Of a DNA stretch of 64,000 nt, positions 63,001-64,000 are shown one piece after another (position 1 is the first letter of the stretch; each line of letters opens with the position of its first letter). The position numbers and the translations under genes were made by a program. The DNA is from Plantibacter sp. VKM Ac-2880. GTDB taxonomy: Bacteria > Actinomycetota > Actinomycetes > Actinomycetales > Microbacteriaceae. Below the pieces are notes generated by a model, which saw only the letters and a list, made by a program, of their open reading frames with translations, was not told the DNA's origin and did no database searches. The DNA is taken from assembly GCF_015351235.1 (NCBI RefSeq), contig NZ_JADKSJ010000001.1:1179530-1243529 (forward strand). The letters are read 5' to 3'.

Positions 63001-64000
63001 GCTGGCACCCGTCTACGACCTCAGCAAGCTCCGGCAGCGGTCCGACGCCGAACTGCTCATCGGCGTAGCCGACCTGCCCGACTCGCAGGAACAGCGACCC
63101 GTGTACTTCCGCCCCGACGTCGACGGCCACATCGCGGTCTTCGGCACCGGTGGTTCCGGCAAGAGCACGGTCCTGCGCACCCTCGCCACGGCAGCCGGCA
63201 TCACGCCGCGCGGTGGGCCCGTCGAGGTGTACGGGCTCGACTTCGGTGCGGGGAGCCTCCGCATGCTGGAGGCGCTGCCCCACGTCGGTTCGATCATCCC
63301 GGGCGACGACCAGGAGCGGGTCATCCGGTTGCTCCGCCACATCAAGGAGATCATCGACGACCGCAGCGTCCGGTACGCGGAGGCGAACGCGTCCTCCATC
63401 ACCGACTACCGTCGGGTCTCCGGCCGGAACGACGAGCGCCGGATCCTGCTGCTCGTCGACGGGTTCCAGTCCTTCCGGCAGGAGTACGAGACGACCCTCG
63501 GGCTGTCCTCCTGGTACACGCTGTTCCAACAGCTCATCACCGACGGCCGCCAGCTCGGTGTGAACATCGCGTTCTCGGCCGACCGGCCGGGGTCCGTGCC
63601 GACGAACATCAGTGCGGGTGTGCAACGCCGCGTGGTGCTGCGGCTGGCGGACGAGACGGGGTACCAGCTCCTCGGTGTGCCGAAGGACGTCCTCGGGCCT
63701 GAGTCGCCCGCCGGACGTGCGATCGTCGACGGACTCGAGGTCCAGGTCGCGATCCTGGGCGGCTCGCCGGTGCTGTCGGAGCAGTCGCTCGCGACGGTCA
63801 AGCTCGCCGAGGCGATGGCGAGGGCCGGTGCCACGATCACGGCGCCACCGATCGGTGCGCTCCCGAAGGAGATCGAAGCACGCGAGCTCCCCGACCGCGT
63901 CGGCGACCGTCCGACACTCGGTATCGGCGACGCCGACCTCGCGCCGCTCGGCTTCGACCCCTCCGGTGCCTTCCTCGTCGGCGGTCCGCCCGGAAGCGGC
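60017..64000 (+). CDS. EssC-type FtsK/SpoIIIE ATPase with FHA domain (3' end outside window)
   Basis: The first 1328 residues of a type VII secretion ATPase. The N-terminal 90 residues look like a small beta domain, followed by an FHA domain at about 100-195 (TIGREASCDVVLDDPLVSKR, with ANG later). Two membrane helices lie at about 240-283 (LLGMLTPMLLGGAMYFF and LIFIAMTPLMLIGNYF). The first FtsK domain has Walker A GGTTGAGKSEF (K724), VDYKGGSAFADC and Walker B LVLVIDEFAALVGE. The second has GTGGSGKST (K1049). A third Walker A, GGPPGSG, begins at the edge. FHA plus two helices plus three ATPase domains is the EssC/YukB plan, not the actinobacterial EccC plan. Confidence 0.9.
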   Translation, partial: MRIKLTLTRPSGSSADIVVTTDAAASIAEVASTIARVDPQGPDSANADFTLHARLPGSTETLPLPPEAPIGEAWVGSGAVIELADAGVYYSAARTGQAPAVAVVRVLSGDDAGREFTLPAGSWTIGREASCDVVLDDPLVSKRHARLEVGGEIELVDLGAANGIVVDGGIVPRLKVVEPERVLIGDTEVEIGFAGTVGRAGVVPKAGPVYFNRSPRVEQRYAGETFPAPEPPTERENQPFPLLGMLTPMLLGGAMYFFTKNPLSLIFIAMTPLMLIGNYFTGRGRNKRKLKQQIKIFDERLESLGKQLAAEREIEHDVRMREAPSTSEALKHALTRGPLLWTRRPEHWSFLNLRLGVGTMPSRNEVSAKARDSFLPEFQERLEKLKDEYATVADVPIIDNLYDAGALGIAGSPQTAGGAVNGILVQLTALHSPAEVVVAAIVSPAWSNALSWVKWLPHASSSNSPLDVGHLADSVSSGNQLLAAIEELVQTRLQAARAGDARRGAISEKQAAQERGADIGTKSSNDTGTKSPIPAIVLLISDDVGVDRARLVQLAEIAADAGVFPIWIADEVVSLPAACRTFLRVPEAGAGVDAPATVGMVRLGYSVDDARPEFIDPVTALDYARRMASVIDAGALVEDSSDLPRSVSMVTLLGSELTTSSDAVVDRWRQNSSIHDRTPGLPPKPRRAGQLRATVGSGGVDAMHLDLRAQGPHALVGGTTGAGKSEFLQAWVLGMAAEYSPDRVSFLFVDYKGGSAFADCVTLPHCVGLVTDLSPHLVRRALTSLRAELHFREHLLNRKKAKDLLELEKRGDPDSPPALVLVIDEFAALVGEVPEFVDGVVDIAQRGRSLGIHLIMATQRPAGVIKDNLRANTNLRVALRMADESDSQDVVGVKDAAHFDPGVPGRGIAKTGPGRLSIFQSGYAGGWTSDEPERSDIEVRELRFGGDTRWEEPRAADAEEERDLGPTDQQRLVASIIAAADRASIPAPRRPWLDELAPVYDLSKLRQRSDAELLIGVADLPDSQEQRPVYFRPDVDGHIAVFGTGGSGKSTVLRTLATAAGITPRGGPVEVYGLDFGAGSLRMLEALPHVGSIIPGDDQERVIRLLRHIKEIIDDRSVRYAEANASSITDYRRVSGRNDERRILLLVDGFQSFRQEYETTLGLSSWYTLFQQLITDGRQLGVNIAFSADRPGSVPTNISAGVQRRVVLRLADETGYQLLGVPKDVLGPESPAGRAIVDGLEVQVAILGGSPVLSEQSLATVKLAEAMARAGATITAPPIGALPKEIEARELPDRVGDRPTLGIGDADLAPLGFDPSGAFLVGGPPGSG

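Overview
The window is high-GC actinobacterial DNA. Strong GC3 bias, frequent GTG/TTG starts, stop/start overlaps (ATGA, GTGA, TGATG), leaderless promoter signatures, lineage-type small families (DUF7882-like, DUF4916-like, DUF6121-like) and a CTTCGACAAGCTCAGGGACC-type repeat all point to the family Microbacteriaceae. The genus cannot be fixed from sequence alone. The gene content suits a plant-associated heterotroph. It is chromosomal: rpoBC is present, and no transposase, phage gene, tRNA, rRNA or CRISPR array was seen.

Layout. 1-1359: a GT2 glycosyltransferase (cut by the window edge) and a GtrA-like membrane protein. 1657-7490: small metabolic and membrane genes, including an SDR, an epimerase-like protein, an acyl-CoA synthetase, a HAD phosphatase and a TMEM175-type channel. 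7498-13190: the repair pair nei2-lhr. 13341-16170: NUDIX-like protein, GNAT acetyltransferase and DEAD-box helicase. 16669-34409: a large catabolic locus (below). 34477-41387: a run of small housekeeping and uncharacterised genes, many with leaderless promoters. 41443-43771: pxpABC (5-oxoprolinase). 44009-51427: rpoB-rpoC with a clear promoter and terminator. 51541-55106: envelope and membrane proteins. 55196-64000: a type VII secretion-like locus with an FHA protein, a small ESX-like protein, a 797-aa WXG-like protein, a lipoprotein and an EssC-type ATPase that runs off the end.

The most interesting system is 16669-34409. It encodes a GH127 beta-L-arabinofuranosidase without a signal peptide, a complete Dpp/Opp-type peptide ABC importer, a prolyl aminopeptidase, an Xaa-Pro aminopeptidase, a GntR/FCD regulator and a full trans-4-hydroxy-L-proline pathway (epimerase, three-part D-hydroxyproline dehydrogenase, deaminase, alpha-ketoglutarate semialdehyde dehydrogenase). 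Read together, the genes describe uptake of arabinosylated hydroxyproline-rich peptides from plant cell walls (extensin type), removal of arabinose inside the cell, cleavage at proline bonds and conversion of hydroxyproline to 2-oxoglutarate. A 13-bp sequence, AGTAATGTGTCAC, occurs exactly in both promoter regions of the locus (16599-16611 on + and 27756-27768 on -). It is a candidate operator that would tie the halves into one regulon.

Other notable structures are a REP-like element at 4170-4271 that supplies the stop codon and last residues of the acyl-CoA synthetase, a neighbouring 18-bp tandem repeat that copies the end of the epimerase gene, a 115-bp near-perfect inverted repeat at 35565-35679, and at least seven genes whose -10 hexamer lies 6-7 nt before the start codon.
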